Below are positions 17,101 through 25,752 of a DNA stretch of 39,468 nucleotides, in pieces; the first letter of the stretch is position 1; each line of letters starts with the position of its first letter. This DNA comes from Chloroflexota bacterium (lineage in GTDB: Bacteria; Chloroflexota; UBA11872; VXOZ01). The stretch lies in NCBI GenBank assembly GCA_028874195.1, contig JAPPLM010000064.1:1-39468 (forward strand), given 5' to 3'. A program made the position numbers and the translations under genes. The notes beneath the pieces are model-generated. The model was not told where the DNA came from. It did no database searches and was given only the letters and a program-made list of their open reading frames with translations.

Positions 17101-17213
17101 CATGGACGGTGGTTCCAAATTTACTCACAGGGTTGTGGTGCATTAAGCAGAGGGCTGTAAGTCTTTCGACCCCAGCCCTCTTCTCGTCAGTGCAAAACAA
17201 CGATGCTGTCGCG

Positions 17214-18131
17214 TTACTCGTCTTCTTCTATCGCAGGCGTCAGCACCGGCGGCGTGGCCCCAACGTCTCGCTGCGGCGACGGATCGACCAGGTACTTGAA
17301 GAATTCGCTCTCCGGCGAGAGCACGATCATGTCACCCTCTTTAAGCACCTTGACGTAGGCCTCGAGGCGGCGGCGGAAGGCAAAGAATTCGGGGTCCTGG
17401 TTGAGCGCGTCAGCGTAGATCGCGATGGCTTCGGCGTCGCCCTCACCGCGAATTTGCGCCGCTTGCTCCTCGGCTTCTGCGACGATCACGATGCGCTCGC
17501 GGTCAGCGGCTGCCATGATTTCGGCACCTTGCTCCTCGCCCTCGGCGCGGTAGCGGTTGGCTTCACGCGCGCGCTCGGCCCGCATCCGATCGAAGACGCT
17601 CTCCTCGACTTCCTCCGGCAGGTCGGCGCGCTTGAAGCGCACGTCAATCACCTCGATGCCGAAGTCCAGGGCGCGCTGGCTGCTGGCGATTGTGACCAGT
17701 TCCATGATGTTTTCGCGTTCACTGGCGATGATCACGTCGAAGTTGTACGTCGCGAGCGTACGGCGTAATTCTGAGAAGACGACGTCATCCAGGCGTGCTC
17801 GCGCGCCGGTCTCATTCTGCACGCTCACGAAGAACTTGATCGGATCGATGATGCGCCAGCGCGTCACGTGGTCAACGATGACGCGCTTCTTGTCAAGAGT
17901 GAGATACTCCTGAGGCTCGGCGTCACTGGAGAGTAAGCGGCGGTCGAAGTAGACCGCTTCTTGTATGAAGGGCAGCTTGAAATAGAGACCGGGGTCTCTG
18001 GCCGTATAGCGGTACTCGCCAAGCTGCAAAACGATGGCCTGGTTCGTTTCGGCGACGACAAACGTCACCTGCGAGAATACGATTATTATCAGCGCCCCAA
18101 GGGCAATGATTACGGTTAGCGTGCGTCCCAT
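17214..18131 (-). CDS. hflC: HflC, SPFH/band-7 protease modulator
   Basis: This 305-aa membrane-anchored protein has one N-terminal helix (about 5-27) and a prohibitin-homology SPFH domain (about 25-200). The Ala/Glu/Arg-rich helical region (about 185-270, A-E-G-E-E-Q-G-A-E-I) is expected to oligomerise. With HflK it forms a large cage that surrounds and regulates the FtsH protease. The start ATG at 18131 follows AGGAGG. It begins 12 nt after the hflK stop, so hflK-hflC form an operon transcribed leftwards. FtsH is not in the window. Confidence 0.93.
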   Translation of the reverse strand: MGRTLTVIIALGALIIIVFSQVTFVVAETNQAIVLQLGEYRYTARDPGLYFKLPFIQEAVYFDRRLLSSDAEPQEYLTLDKKRVIVDHVTRWRIIDPIKFFVSVQNETGARARLDDVVFSELRRTLATYNFDVIIASERENIMELVTIASSQRALDFGIEVIDVRFKRADLPEEVEESVFDRMRAERAREANRYRAEGEEQGAEIMAAADRERIVIVAEAEEQAAQIRGEGDAEAIAIYADALNQDPEFFAFRRRLEAYVKVLKEGDMIVLSPESEFFKYLVDPSPQRDVGATPPVLTPAIEEDE

Positions 18132-18143
18132 GCGGCACCTCCT

Positions 18144-19190
18144 CTACTGGCTAACGCTTGACGGTTGAGTTCCGGACTGCAAGCTGCGGAGCGGGAGGAA
18201 GGGCAGCACGCCGCTGTCAGTTGGCGTGATCAGCACTTTCTCCACGTCTGCCATGGCTTGCTCGACCGCCTCGATATACATACGCTCGCGGGTTACCTCG
18301 GGGGCGCGGCGATACTCTTCCAGAATGGAGAGGAAGCGCTCGCTCTCACCACGCGCGCTGCGGACGCGTTCTTCTCTGTACGCTTGCGCTTGCTCGAGCA
18401 GGCGTTTCGCTTCACCACGAGCGCGTGGCACCACGTCTTCTCTGTAGGCCTGGGCTTCGTTTACTTTGCGCTCGCGGTCTTCACGGGCGCGCACGACTTC
18501 GTGGAAGGCGTCCCGTACTTGATCGGGAGCGTCGGCCACTTGCAGGCGCACGTCGGTGATGGAGATGCCCGCATTGTACTCATCCATGAGTTCCTGCAGG
18601 TAGGCGCGGGTATTTTCCTGGACCTCGGCGCGGCGCTCGGTAATCACGCCGTCAATCGGCATCTTCCCAACGGCGCTGCGCAGCGCAACTTCGGTCGTCG
18701 TGTGCAGCACGGCTTCCGGATTGTTCACGTTGAAGACGAACGCCGCGGCGTCTGTTACCCGGTACTGTACGAGAAGTCCAACTTCGACGATGTTCTCATC
18801 AGCCGTAAGCATCAGCGCTTCTTCCAGAATGCGCCGGGTCTCTTGGCCGCCCTGCGCGCTCACCGTGCGTTGTCCGATTTCGGCGCGCCGCACGTTGGCG
18901 ATGTCAACGATGACGACGTTCTGAATCGGCCAAGGCAGGTGGTAATTCACGCCGGGTGACGTAGTATTCACATGCCTTCCGAATTGGAGAACGACCCCTT
19001 GCTCGGCGGGACCCACGATGTATACACCGGAGCCGATCCAGAGCACGGCCGCGACGATGACGCCGAGCACGATGAAGCGCTGCAACCGTTTTGCCCGATC
19101 GCGGGTCTGACGGAGCATTTCTCCAAAGTCTTCATTGTCTTCATCGTCCGGCGGGCCGCCCTGCGGGCCGCCACGATCATAGACGGACAT
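18144..19190 (-). CDS. hflK: HflK, SPFH/band-7 protease modulator
   Basis: This 348-aa partner of HflC has a Gly/Pro/Asp-rich cytoplasmic N-terminus (1-25), as in HflK. A transmembrane helix lies at about 38-58, then an SPFH domain (about 55-230; V-G-P-A-E-Q-G-V-V-L-Q-F-G is characteristic). A long charged helix with two similar repeats follows (E-A-Q-A-Y-R-E-D-V-V-P-R-A-R-G-E and Q-A-Y-R-E-E-R-V-R-S-A-R-G-E, about 243-280). It acts with HflC on FtsH at the membrane. The ATG at 19190 is preceded by AAGGAGG with 7 nt spacing. It is the first gene of the hflKC operon. Confidence 0.93.
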   Translation of the reverse strand: MSVYDRGGPQGGPPDDEDNEDFGEMLRQTRDRAKRLQRFIVLGVIVAAVLWIGSGVYIVGPAEQGVVLQFGRHVNTTSPGVNYHLPWPIQNVVIVDIANVRRAEIGQRTVSAQGGQETRRILEEALMLTADENIVEVGLLVQYRVTDAAAFVFNVNNPEAVLHTTTEVALRSAVGKMPIDGVITERRAEVQENTRAYLQELMDEYNAGISITDVRLQVADAPDQVRDAFHEVVRAREDRERKVNEAQAYREDVVPRARGEAKRLLEQAQAYREERVRSARGESERFLSILEEYRRAPEVTRERMYIEAVEQAMADVEKVLITPTDSGVLPFLPLRSLQSGTQPSSVSQ

Positions 19191-19774
19191 GCTATTGCCT
19201 CCTTAATTGGCCTTAGTTGCTTGTCCGAAGCCATTTGGTGTCGCCTGACGTCAAACGACTTTCCAAACTGCGCTTTCTCTTGCCTTATACTACTACGGTA
19301 CCATTCTCAGGCCAGTTTGTAGAGTGCAGCCTCCGTGCCCCGCGTGTGCTCTGTGGATGCAGCAGTGCACACGTAGGTGTCTCCGGAAAACTTCAGGCTA
19401 AGCGAAAGCCGTTCCTAACGCAGTGCGTGCGAGGTATCTGACTGACGGCTCGATCCTTGTGCCCGCGGTAATACACACTTCTATAGCGCTCAGTCCCAGT
19501 TCGGGCCGGCTTTCTCGACAGCTTGGAGAGCGAGCGCTGACAATCAATCTCCCGCTGCAACTCTCCCGCGCAGGCCGTGAAACCTCAGAGAACTATCTCC
19601 ACACTCTCGAAACGTCCGGCAAGGAATGCGGGCAGAGCAGTCATATCTTGCGTATCGGCTCCGTAGACCCAGCGCGATGATGGTCTTGAGGAAGCCTCTG
19701 CGGGAATTTCTGTAGTAGAATCAAGGCAGGAGAAATTCAAGGCGATAGGACGCAAGCTAGAAGGGAAAGCGGCA
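19191..19774. other. Intergenic region hflK / ferritin, no gene recognised
   Basis: These 584 bases separate the diverging hflKC operon and ferritin gene, so both promoters should lie here. An 85-codon frame at 19423-19680 has no RBS and no recognisable motif. TATAAG on the minus strand (about 19287-19292) and TAGAAT on the plus strand (19716-19721) could be -10 boxes, but neither has a well-spaced -35. I see no RNA gene or repeat. Confidence 0.5.
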
Positions 19775-20296
19775 ATGCTATCGGAACAGATGGAGGCGGC
19801 ATTTAACGAACAGATCACGGCCGAGCTCTATGCATCGAATTTGTATCTCGCGATGGGAGCCTACTTCGATGCGCAGGCCTATCGCGGTTTCGGTCATTGG
19901 TTGCGTATGCAAAGTGAGGAAGAGCGCCAGCATGCGCTGCGTATCGTCGACATCGTGGTTGACCGCGGCGGCACGGTTGACATCCAGGCCATTGAGGCGT
20001 GCGGCTCATTCGAGTCCCCACTGGCGATATTTGAACAGGTAGTGGCACAAGAACAGAGAGTTACGCAGACCTTCCATGTCCTTTCCGAACTGGCCGAACA
20101 AGAGCGCGACCATACAACGCTCGTGGAACTCGAGTGGTTTCTCCTCGAGCAAGTGGAAGAGGAGCGGGTCTCTCGCGACATTCTGAAGAAAGTAGAGCGC
20201 CTGCAAGATTCGGCGAGCGGCATGCTAGAACTCGACCGCGAACTTGGGGGGCGAATGGTGGCAGAGGAACAAGAGGAAGCGGAGCCGCAGCAGTAA
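19775..20296 (+). CDS. ftnA: Bacterial non-haem ferritin
   Basis: This 173-aa iron-storage protein forms a four-helix bundle that assembles into a 24-mer shell. Ferroxidase ligands align in number with E. coli FtnA: Glu17, Glu49/Glu50 and His53 (E-E-E-R-Q-H), Glu94 region (V-A-Q-E-Q-R) and the late Glu cluster (E-Q-V-E-E-E near 128-133). The C-terminus ends in an acidic, Gln-rich tail. The ATG at 19775 has GAAAG/GGGAAAG-type RBS sequence upstream. No Fur-type operator was recognised before it. It stands alone between hflKC and tRNA-Gly. Confidence 0.93.
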   Translation: MLSEQMEAAFNEQITAELYASNLYLAMGAYFDAQAYRGFGHWLRMQSEEERQHALRIVDIVVDRGGTVDIQAIEACGSFESPLAIFEQVVAQEQRVTQTFHVLSELAEQERDHTTLVELEWFLLEQVEEERVSRDILKKVERLQDSASGMLELDRELGGRMVAEEQEEAEPQQ

Positions 20297-20341
20297 TCCG
20301 ACTTCCGGCGCGACTTTGGATCCTGCGCCGTTCCGTCGTGT

Positions 20342-20416
20342 TGGAGCGGGCAATGGGATTCGAACCCACGGTCTCAACCTTGGGAAGGTCGCGTGTTGCC
20401 ACTACACCATGCCCGC
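20342..20416 (-). tRNA. tRNA-Gly (anticodon CCC)
   Basis: This is a 75-nt cloverleaf with encoded CCA. The acceptor stem is GCGGGCA / TGCCCGC and the D arm GTGT...ACAC. The anticodon arm CGACC-TTCCCAA-GGTTG gives anticodon CCC, which reads GGG. The T arm is GTGGG-TTCGAAT-CCCAT. It lies 45 nt past the ferritin stop and faces it. Confidence 0.95.
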
Positions 20417-20595
20417 GTGCTCTCTTAATTCTACAGTAGGCCATTTTGGGGCCTCAGTCAAGCAGATGCGCGGCGTTTCACCTAGCAGAATTTAGCTTTC
20501 CGCGCCTGTGTTCTATGTCTCTCCACGGGAAGAATGAGCGGGCGCTCAGTGATGGCTCTATCGTTCAAACTCAGCGAAAACAGCGAGGTCTTCAC

Positions 20596-20607
20596 GGGGG
20601 GGGGGGG
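20596..20607 (+). repeat. Homopolymer of 12 G in the SDR ribosome-binding region
   Basis: Twelve consecutive G end 4 nt before the SDR ATG (20612), where the Shine-Dalgarno should be. Such a tract can change length by slippage and would alter RBS spacing. It is also a place where reads or assemblies err. Confidence 0.8.
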
Positions 20608-20611
20608 CGAC

Positions 20612-21357
20612 ATGTCTAAGGAGCTCGCAGGCCGCAGAATCCTGATTACCGGGGGCGGGCGAGGCATTGGGCGCGCAATTGCTTTGGCGAGCGCGCGCGA
20701 GGGAGCGCGCGTCGCTATCGCGGCGCGTTCTGAAGACCAGCTTGCCTCCGTAACCAAGGAGATCCAGGCTGTGGAGGGCACTGCCGTGCCGCTTGTTTGC
20801 GACGTGGCAGACGTTTCTCAGGTGGAGCGCATGGTGGGAGACGCGGCTAATGCTCTGGGAAGCATTGATATCCTCGTCAATAACGCGGGCGGCGGCACTG
20901 AAAGCGCTCCGGTTGCCGAGAGTACGCCCCAGCTATGGATTGAGTGTATCTCCGTGAATCTCGTAGGTACATACGCCTGCGCGCGCTTTGTCTTGCCCCA
21001 CATGATCGCGAACGGCGGCGGCAAGATCATCAATATCGGTTCCGGCATGGGCCACGAGGCGCGCCCAGCAGCTCGTCGTACAACTCGGCGAAGGCTGCCG
21101 TGTGGATGTTTACGAAGTGTCTCTCGCTGGAGGTCTGGGAGCACGGTGTCGAGGTCAATGAGATTGTGCCCGGTCCTGTTCTCACGCCACTAACGGCGGA
21201 TCGCTTCACGCTAGATGGCCCCCCGCCCTTCACGCCCAGCGAGCGTGTCAAGCTGCCTGAGGAAGTGGCGGAACTCACCGTGTGGCTTGCCAGCCAGCCG
21301 CCGGGCGGACCAACCGGCCAGAGCTTCAGCCTTGCCCGCCGTCCTCCTGGAGGCTGA
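20612..21357 (+). pseudogene. Short-chain dehydrogenase/reductase (FabG-like), frameshifted
   Basis: The first part (ATG 20612 to about 21065) encodes the Rossmann start M-S-K-E-L-A-G-R-R-I-L-I-T-G-G-G-R-G-I-G, the N-N-A-G-G motif and the catalytic-Ser region I-N-I-G-S-G. After H-E-A the frame must shift by -1 (one base missing around 21058-21070). It then continues with P-S-S-S-S-Y-N-S-A-K (catalytic Tyr and Lys), C-L-S-L-E-V and P-G-P-V-L-T-P, ending at TGA 21355-21357. Joined, it would be about 249 residues, a normal SDR length. The rest looks intact, so this is either a recent lesion or a sequencing error. The substrate is unknown. The preceding G12 tract adds to the doubt. Confidence 0.85.
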
Positions 21358-21693
21358 GGAAGAGGTAAAAGCGTGCTAAGGGTCTTCTTTCCCGTGGCAC
21401 CCTCGCTAAGCGAAGTATGCGCCATGCCTAAGCGTTTTACCTGCAAATAGCTCACCGCTGCATATGAGCCTATACTGTCCCACCAGTTCAAAAGCTAAAG
21501 CCTGCAGGCTCAAACTCTCTCGTCATGGCCTACGACTGAGATTCTCCTAAGGCGCCAGCTCCCCACCTAGCCACAGTGGACGATGGCGGCCTCCTGAGCA
21601 TTCCTTGCATCGCAAGATCGCCAAGCGGCGACTGCGCATGAGGTCTTTGCAAACGTATGGGGCGTTGAGGAGCTGCTTGCGAGGAGAAGACTC
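21358..21693. other. Intergenic region SDR / metal ABC permease
   Basis: These 336 bases lie between convergent units. They hold a second copy of the short dyad CCTCGCTAAGCGA at about 21399-21412 and an AGCCTGCAGGCT palindrome near 21500. A short frame at 21605-21790 overlaps the permease end and lacks support. I recognise no gene and no T-rich terminator. Confidence 0.45.
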
Positions 21694-22512
21694 TCAGGCG
21701 AGGGCTCTGCGCCTGAACGAGGCTACCAGTGCGAAAATCCCGCTTGCTACCAGGGTCATGGCAGGAGCCGCAGGCACGTTGAAGTGGTAGGAGATGTAGA
21801 GGCCCGTCACGGCGGATGCGGTCCCTAGCGCCGCGGCCAGCAACATCATGGAGACAAAACGCCTGGCCAATAGATACGCCGCGGCAGCAGGTGTTACCAG
21901 CATTGCCATGACGAGAACGATACCCGCCGCCTGAATGCCTATTACGATAACGAGGGCAAGCATGACCAGAAACATGTAGTCGACCAAGTTGGTACGCGAA
22001 CCGACAACCTGCGATCCCACGGGATCAAAGCTTGCAAACATCAGCCAGTGGTGAAGAGTGAATAGCCCCAGGATGACAATCAAGGTTATCCCAAGGGACA
22101 CATAGATGTCGGTTGGAGATATGGCCAATACCTTTCCCAGGAGCAAATCTTCCATATTGACTCTGATGTGCGACGCACTTGCCAGCATCACAAGTCCCAG
22201 GGCAAACATGGCTGCAAAGAGAATGCCTATGGAAGTATCCGTGCTAAGGCCCGCGCGTCGGCTCACCGTTCTGACCAGTAAGGCAATGGAGACCCCTGTT
22301 GGGATGGCGGCTATGGCCGGGTTGATGCCGACTATGAAGCCAAGCACCATGCCCGGCAGCACAGCGTGAGCGAGTGCGTCCCCAATGAAGGCGAGATTCC
22401 TGGTGACGACGTACGCGCCAACCAGCGGACACATCACGCCCACCAGAATCGAGCCGATCAGGGCTCTCACCATGAAGCCGTACTCAAGCGGGGCGATAAG
22501 AAAATCGATCAC
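21694..22512 (-). CDS. Metal ABC transporter permease (ZnuB/AztB/MntB family)
   Basis: This 272-aa ABC-3 family permease has about eight hydrophobic helices. The family motif R-N-L-A-F-I-G-D-A-L-A-H-A-V-L-P-G lies near 43-59, and V-L-V-M-A-M-L-V-T-P-A-A-A-A near 197-210. It forms the membrane channel for Zn2+ or Mn2+ uptake with the ATPase and binding lipoprotein encoded just upstream. Its start lies 4 nt after the ATPase stop, so the three genes form one operon transcribed leftwards. The binding protein's ligand set favours zinc. Confidence 0.92.
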   Translation of the reverse strand: MIDFLIAPLEYGFMVRALIGSILVGVMCPLVGAYVVTRNLAFIGDALAHAVLPGMVLGFIVGINPAIAAIPTGVSIALLVRTVSRRAGLSTDTSIGILFAAMFALGLVMLASASHIRVNMEDLLLGKVLAISPTDIYVSLGITLIVILGLFTLHHWLMFASFDPVGSQVVGSRTNLVDYMFLVMLALVIVIGIQAAGIVLVMAMLVTPAAAAYLLARRFVSMMLLAAALGTASAVTGLYISYHFNVPAAPAMTLVASGIFALVASFRRRALA

Positions 22513-22516
22513 GTTT

Positions 22517-23278
22517 TCAATCTACCGCTCCCCCGTCCGTAGCAAGCCGCAGACCGGGGGCGCCATACAGCTTCTCCATTACCTGGGGCGTAAAGACCTG
22601 GTCGGGAGGACCGCAGGCACACACCTGGCAGTTCAGACACAATACCTCGTCGAAGCGGCCCGCCAGGTTGGTCAGGTCGTGGGTCGCCAGCAAGACAATG
22701 CATCCGTCATCCCGTAAGGATCTAAGAACTTCAACGAGGCTTTCTTGGGCGCCGAGATCGACGCCGCTGAACGCCTCATCCAAGAGAATTACACTTGCCT
22801 CTTGGGCCAAAGCCCGGGCGACAAACACCCTTTGCCTCTGTCCGCCCGATAGCTCAGTCATGAGAGCGGAGCGATGGTCCCATAGGCCCACACGACAGAT
22901 GCACTCCTTCACGAGCTCTCGGTCTCTCTTCCCAGGTCGCCGGAACCACTTTAGTCTGCAGCGCCGTCCCATCATGACAACGTCCATGACGGTCACGGGA
23001 AACCGCCAGTTAACGCTCTCTCGCTGAGGCACGTACGCCAGCGCCCCGCCTCCCTGGTCTACACGGTGAAGGGTTACCTTTCCATGGCGGACCGGGAGGA
23101 GCCCGGCAATAGCATTGAAAAGGGTGCTCTTGCCGGCTCCATTCGGTCCTACAACGCCCATAAGTGTACCCGCATCCACGTCGAAGGTGACGTTGCTCAG
23201 GGCCATGTGCCCATCGAGCTCGACGGTCACGTCCTGAAGCGAAACGCTTGCTTGATGCGAGTACTGGGCGGAACTCAC
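22517..23278 (-). CDS. Metal ABC transporter ATP-binding protein (ZnuC/AztA/MntA-like)
   Basis: This 253-aa ATPase energises the adjacent importer. Walker A is G-P-N-G-A-G-K-S-T (about 44-52), the Q-loop V-P-Q-R-E-S (about 83-88), the signature L-S-G-G-Q-R-Q-R near 144-151, Walker B V-I-L-L-D-E-A-F, and the H-loop A-T-H-D-L. N-W-R-F-P-V-T-V-M-D-V-V-M-M-G-R is typical of Mn/Zn/Fe chelate-type ATPases. The GTG start overlaps the binding-protein stop as GTGA, implying coupled translation. Confidence 0.93.
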   Translation of the reverse strand: MSSAQYSHQASVSLQDVTVELDGHMALSNVTFDVDAGTLMGVVGPNGAGKSTLFNAIAGLLPVRHGKVTLHRVDQGGGALAYVPQRESVNWRFPVTVMDVVMMGRRCRLKWFRRPGKRDRELVKECICRVGLWDHRSALMTELSGGQRQRVFVARALAQEASVILLDEAFSGVDLGAQESLVEVLRSLRDDGCIVLLATHDLTNLAGRFDEVLCLNCQVCACGPPDQVFTPQVMEKLYGAPGLRLATDGGAVD

Positions 23279-25491
23279 TTCAGTGCCTCGACAATTCGAG
23301 TCACATTTGCGCGCACCATGCCAAGGTACGTATCAGCGCCGCTGCCCTCCGGTCCAAGCGATCCGGAATAGAGCTGGACCACCTCTGCTCCAGTCTCCCT
23401 AGCTACGGCTTGTGCCAGCCTGTCACTGACAGTCGTCTCGCCAAACAAAGCCGGCACGTTGTGGTCTCGAATGACATCGACCAGTGCCGCAATGTGCTCC
23501 GCAGAGGGCTCCACGTGAGTTGAAAGTGACGGAATGACCAGACCAATCACCTCAAATCCATATGCCTTTGCAAAGTAGGCGAGGCTGTCGTGTGATGTTA
23601 CCAGCAGTCTTTGCTCAGGCGCCAACACGCTGACCTGATCTTGGATCCAGGCGTGCAACTCGTCGAGCTGCTCCTGGTATTCGGCAGCATTCTGGAAGTA
23701 GACGGTCGCGTTGTCCGGGTCTAGAGCCGCAAGCCGGGCGGCGATCTCGTTGACCGCGATCTTCACCCGAATTGGGTCGAACCAAAAGTGTGGGTCGTAA
23801 GTGCCGTGGACGTGTCCCTCATGGCCATGACCGTCACCATGATCGTCATGGTCGTCATGATCATCAGCCTCGCCCACAATTCCTACGAATGCGATCTTGG
23901 TGGGTGCACCCTCTACGTGCCAGTGCCTAACTACCTCCAGATCGTGCTCGTCTAGCTGCAGCACCTCGCCGCCCACTGAGTCAGTGATGAAGATTGCGCC
24001 CGGCGCCACGGCCAGGTGGGGACGCGCCCAGAATCCTGTCTCCACCGGAGTCGCCAGGAAGTCAGTCTTGGACGCCAGCAGATCTCCATCGTGAGAGTCA
24101 TAGACACGCAGTTCACCGTCGCTCATGACTACCAACAGAGTCTCACCACCATGGCCAAGCTGGACCTGGATGGGGCGGAGGTCTTCCGTTGCGGAGAAGA
24201 GCAACTCCATCGTCTCCTCTTCCGGCTCGACGATGTACAGCCCAAACGACGAACCCATGGCAAAGAAGTGATCCAGACCGTGGGCGCCCCAAACGGATGT
24301 GACCTGGAAGTCATCAGCAACCCCGTCCGGCGCTATGAAAACATGGGAGTACTCGCCCGGATGTGCATCCAGAACCAGGACGCCACCGTGGCATCCGAAT
24401 ACGGCCATGTGGCCGTTGCCGGCGCTACCTTGCAGCGAGTCGCAACCCTCAGCACTGTAGAGAACATTGCCATCCAGGTTTCTGATCTCCGCGCCAATGG
24501 GAAGCCGAGCGTCAGGGTTGCCTGGGTAGTCCGGGTGCTTGATGGTAACGGCGAAGAGATCGCCTTCCATCGGTACCACTGCTCCATGCTGAGGACCCAC
24601 GTTCATTCGCAAAGGAACATAACTGTCCCCATGCTCTTCCAGCTCATGTTCGTCGAGAAGCACCACTTCACCGGAGCCCTCGTAGAAAATGGCCGTCCAT
24701 TCATCGCTTACATGCAGGTGCGTGGGACGGTCGCCGCTCAAGTCCAGGGCAAGCTTTCGTGAATCCTCCTCAACCAGGTCGAAGTGGTCATCATGAGCCT
24801 CCAAGAATATCCCGCCATCGAACACATAGGCCATGTTGGCATCTGAGGAGACGGCAACTGCAAAGCGGCCAGTGTGGGAAGTGTAAATCAGGCCGGCCCG
24901 TGAACCCAAGTCAAAGCGGTCCTGGTCCACCGCGCCAGTCTCCAGGTCTATGAGGGAAATCTTCCCTTCCACGCCATCGCCCACGAGCAAGTGGCCCACG
25001 AGCATCTCGTCATGATGTTCGCCTTCATCCTCGTGATCCTCGTGATCGTCATGCATATCGATCTCGGTGAACTCGATCGGATCGACGCTTTCACCGAGCG
25101 CTACAATCTTAGACTCGTCCGCACTGGCGTTATGTAAGAGTTCCTCCAGCCAAGCAGCCTCCAAGTAGAGGCCGACAGACAACACGAGATCCGCATCTGC
25201 CACCCTGGCAATGTCGCGGGGTGTGGGCTGGAAGTGGTGCGGGTCGCCGCCCACTGGCAGCAGGCTGAAGACCTCCACCCTGTTTCCACCAATGATACGA
25301 GTCCAGTCTGCTACAAAGTTGGTGGTTGTTACTACCTGAATCAGCGGCGCGGATGGCTGGGCCGCCTCTTTGGCAGATTCTTGGGGATCTTGGTCAGTTG
25401 CGCAGGCAGAAAGGAAAGCCATCGCGAAGGCGATAAGGCCCACAGCAAACGTCTGCGCAAACCGCCCGTAGCGATTCTTGCGATCAAGCAT
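23275..25491 (-). CDS. Zinc-binding lipoprotein (ZnuA/AztC type) with inserted AztD-like beta-propeller
   Basis: This 738-aa lipoprotein is more than twice the usual ZnuA length. A signal peptide ends in the lipobox L-S-A-C (Cys30). Residues 50-145 are the N-terminal ZnuA lobe with D-P-H-H-F-Q-P-T-P (ligand His85). A His/Asp/Glu-rich strip (147-160) leads into an inserted domain of about 380 residues (163-541). Its repeating beta strands and segments such as L-P-I-G-A-E-I-R, Q-H-G-A-V-V-P-M and F-G-C-H-G-G-V-L resemble the AztD zinc metallochaperone propeller. A second His-rich strip (545-562) precedes the rest of ZnuA: D-P-H-F-W-F-D-P (His568), T-S-H-D-S-L-A-Y-F (His634) and F-G-E-T-T (Glu685). 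Three His ligands favour zinc. ATG 25491 was chosen because GGAG lies 8 nt upstream; ATG 25512 is in frame. Confidence 0.93.
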   Translation of the reverse strand: MLDRKNRYGRFAQTFAVGLIAFAMAFLSACATDQDPQESAKEAAQPSAPLIQVVTTTNFVADWTRIIGGNRVEVFSLLPVGGDPHHFQPTPRDIARVADADLVLSVGLYLEAAWLEELLHNASADESKIVALGESVDPIEFTEIDMHDDHEDHEDEGEHHDEMLVGHLLVGDGVEGKISLIDLETGAVDQDRFDLGSRAGLIYTSHTGRFAVAVSSDANMAYVFDGGIFLEAHDDHFDLVEEDSRKLALDLSGDRPTHLHVSDEWTAIFYEGSGEVVLLDEHELEEHGDSYVPLRMNVGPQHGAVVPMEGDLFAVTIKHPDYPGNPDARLPIGAEIRNLDGNVLYSAEGCDSLQGSAGNGHMAVFGCHGGVLVLDAHPGEYSHVFIAPDGVADDFQVTSVWGAHGLDHFFAMGSSFGLYIVEPEEETMELLFSATEDLRPIQVQLGHGGETLLVVMSDGELRVYDSHDGDLLASKTDFLATPVETGFWARPHLAVAPGAIFITDSVGGEVLQLDEHDLEVVRHWHVEGAPTKIAFVGIVGEADDHDDHDDHGDGHGHEGHVHGTYDPHFWFDPIRVKIAVNEIAARLAALDPDNATVYFQNAAEYQEQLDELHAWIQDQVSVLAPEQRLLVTSHDSLAYFAKAYGFEVIGLVIPSLSTHVEPSAEHIAALVDVIRDHNVPALFGETTVSDRLAQAVARETGAEVVQLYSGSLGPEGSGADTYLGMVRANVTRIVEALK

Positions 25492-25540
25492 TAGTTTCAC
25501 TCCAATTTCCATTTCTTCTCAATTCTAGTTCATTTCGTTG

Positions 25541-25557
25541 CCAAATGCTGTCATTGG
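25541..25557. promoter_or_regulatory. Imperfect dyad upstream of the zinc-transport operon
   Basis: CCAAATG-CTGT-CATTGG lies about 50 nt before the lipoprotein start. It could be an operator for a metal repressor, but the dyad is imperfect and no well-spaced -35/-10 pair was recognised nearby. Confidence 0.2.
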
Positions 25558-25685
25558 CGCTCAGCCAAAGCGTTACGATGCGCCTGAAAGCCTTTGACAG
25601 CCTACAACTACAGCGAGATTCCCGCCAATAAGAGTTCACAATTCGGTCTATGCAGGACCCTTTTGCAAGCGCCGAGCGAAATCGA

Positions 25686-25752
25686 CGCAGGTTGCAAACC
25701 TGCGCTACCGGAGGAAATGAACCGCAGCATACAAGGCTGCGCTACCGGAGGA
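25686..25752. repeat. Two tandem hairpin repeats, 37-nt period
   Basis: Unit 1 is CGCAGGTTGCAAACCTGCG (25686-25704), unit 2 is CGCAGCATACAAGGCTGCG (25723-25741); each is followed by CTACCGGAGGA. Unit 1 forms a perfect 8-bp stem. Unit 2 keeps a 6-bp outer stem, with the sixth pair changed from G-C to C-G on both sides. This resembles a dispersed structured intergenic repeat. Confidence 0.7.

Noticed and set aside
18165-18959. Plus-strand open frame of 264 codons opposite hflK
   Set aside because: Antisense shadow of a clear SPFH gene, with no motif or start signal.
19423-19680. 85-codon frame in the hflK/ferritin gap
   Set aside because: No RBS, no motif, and it overlaps the region where promoters are expected.
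24016-24762. Plus-strand open frame of 248 codons opposite the zinc lipoprotein
   Set aside because: Antisense to the propeller region and composed of low-information sequence; the minus-strand gene has complete ligands and operon context.
25686-25752. CRISPR array
   Set aside because: Only two units, spacers of 18 nt or less, stems differ between units and no cas genes are nearby.
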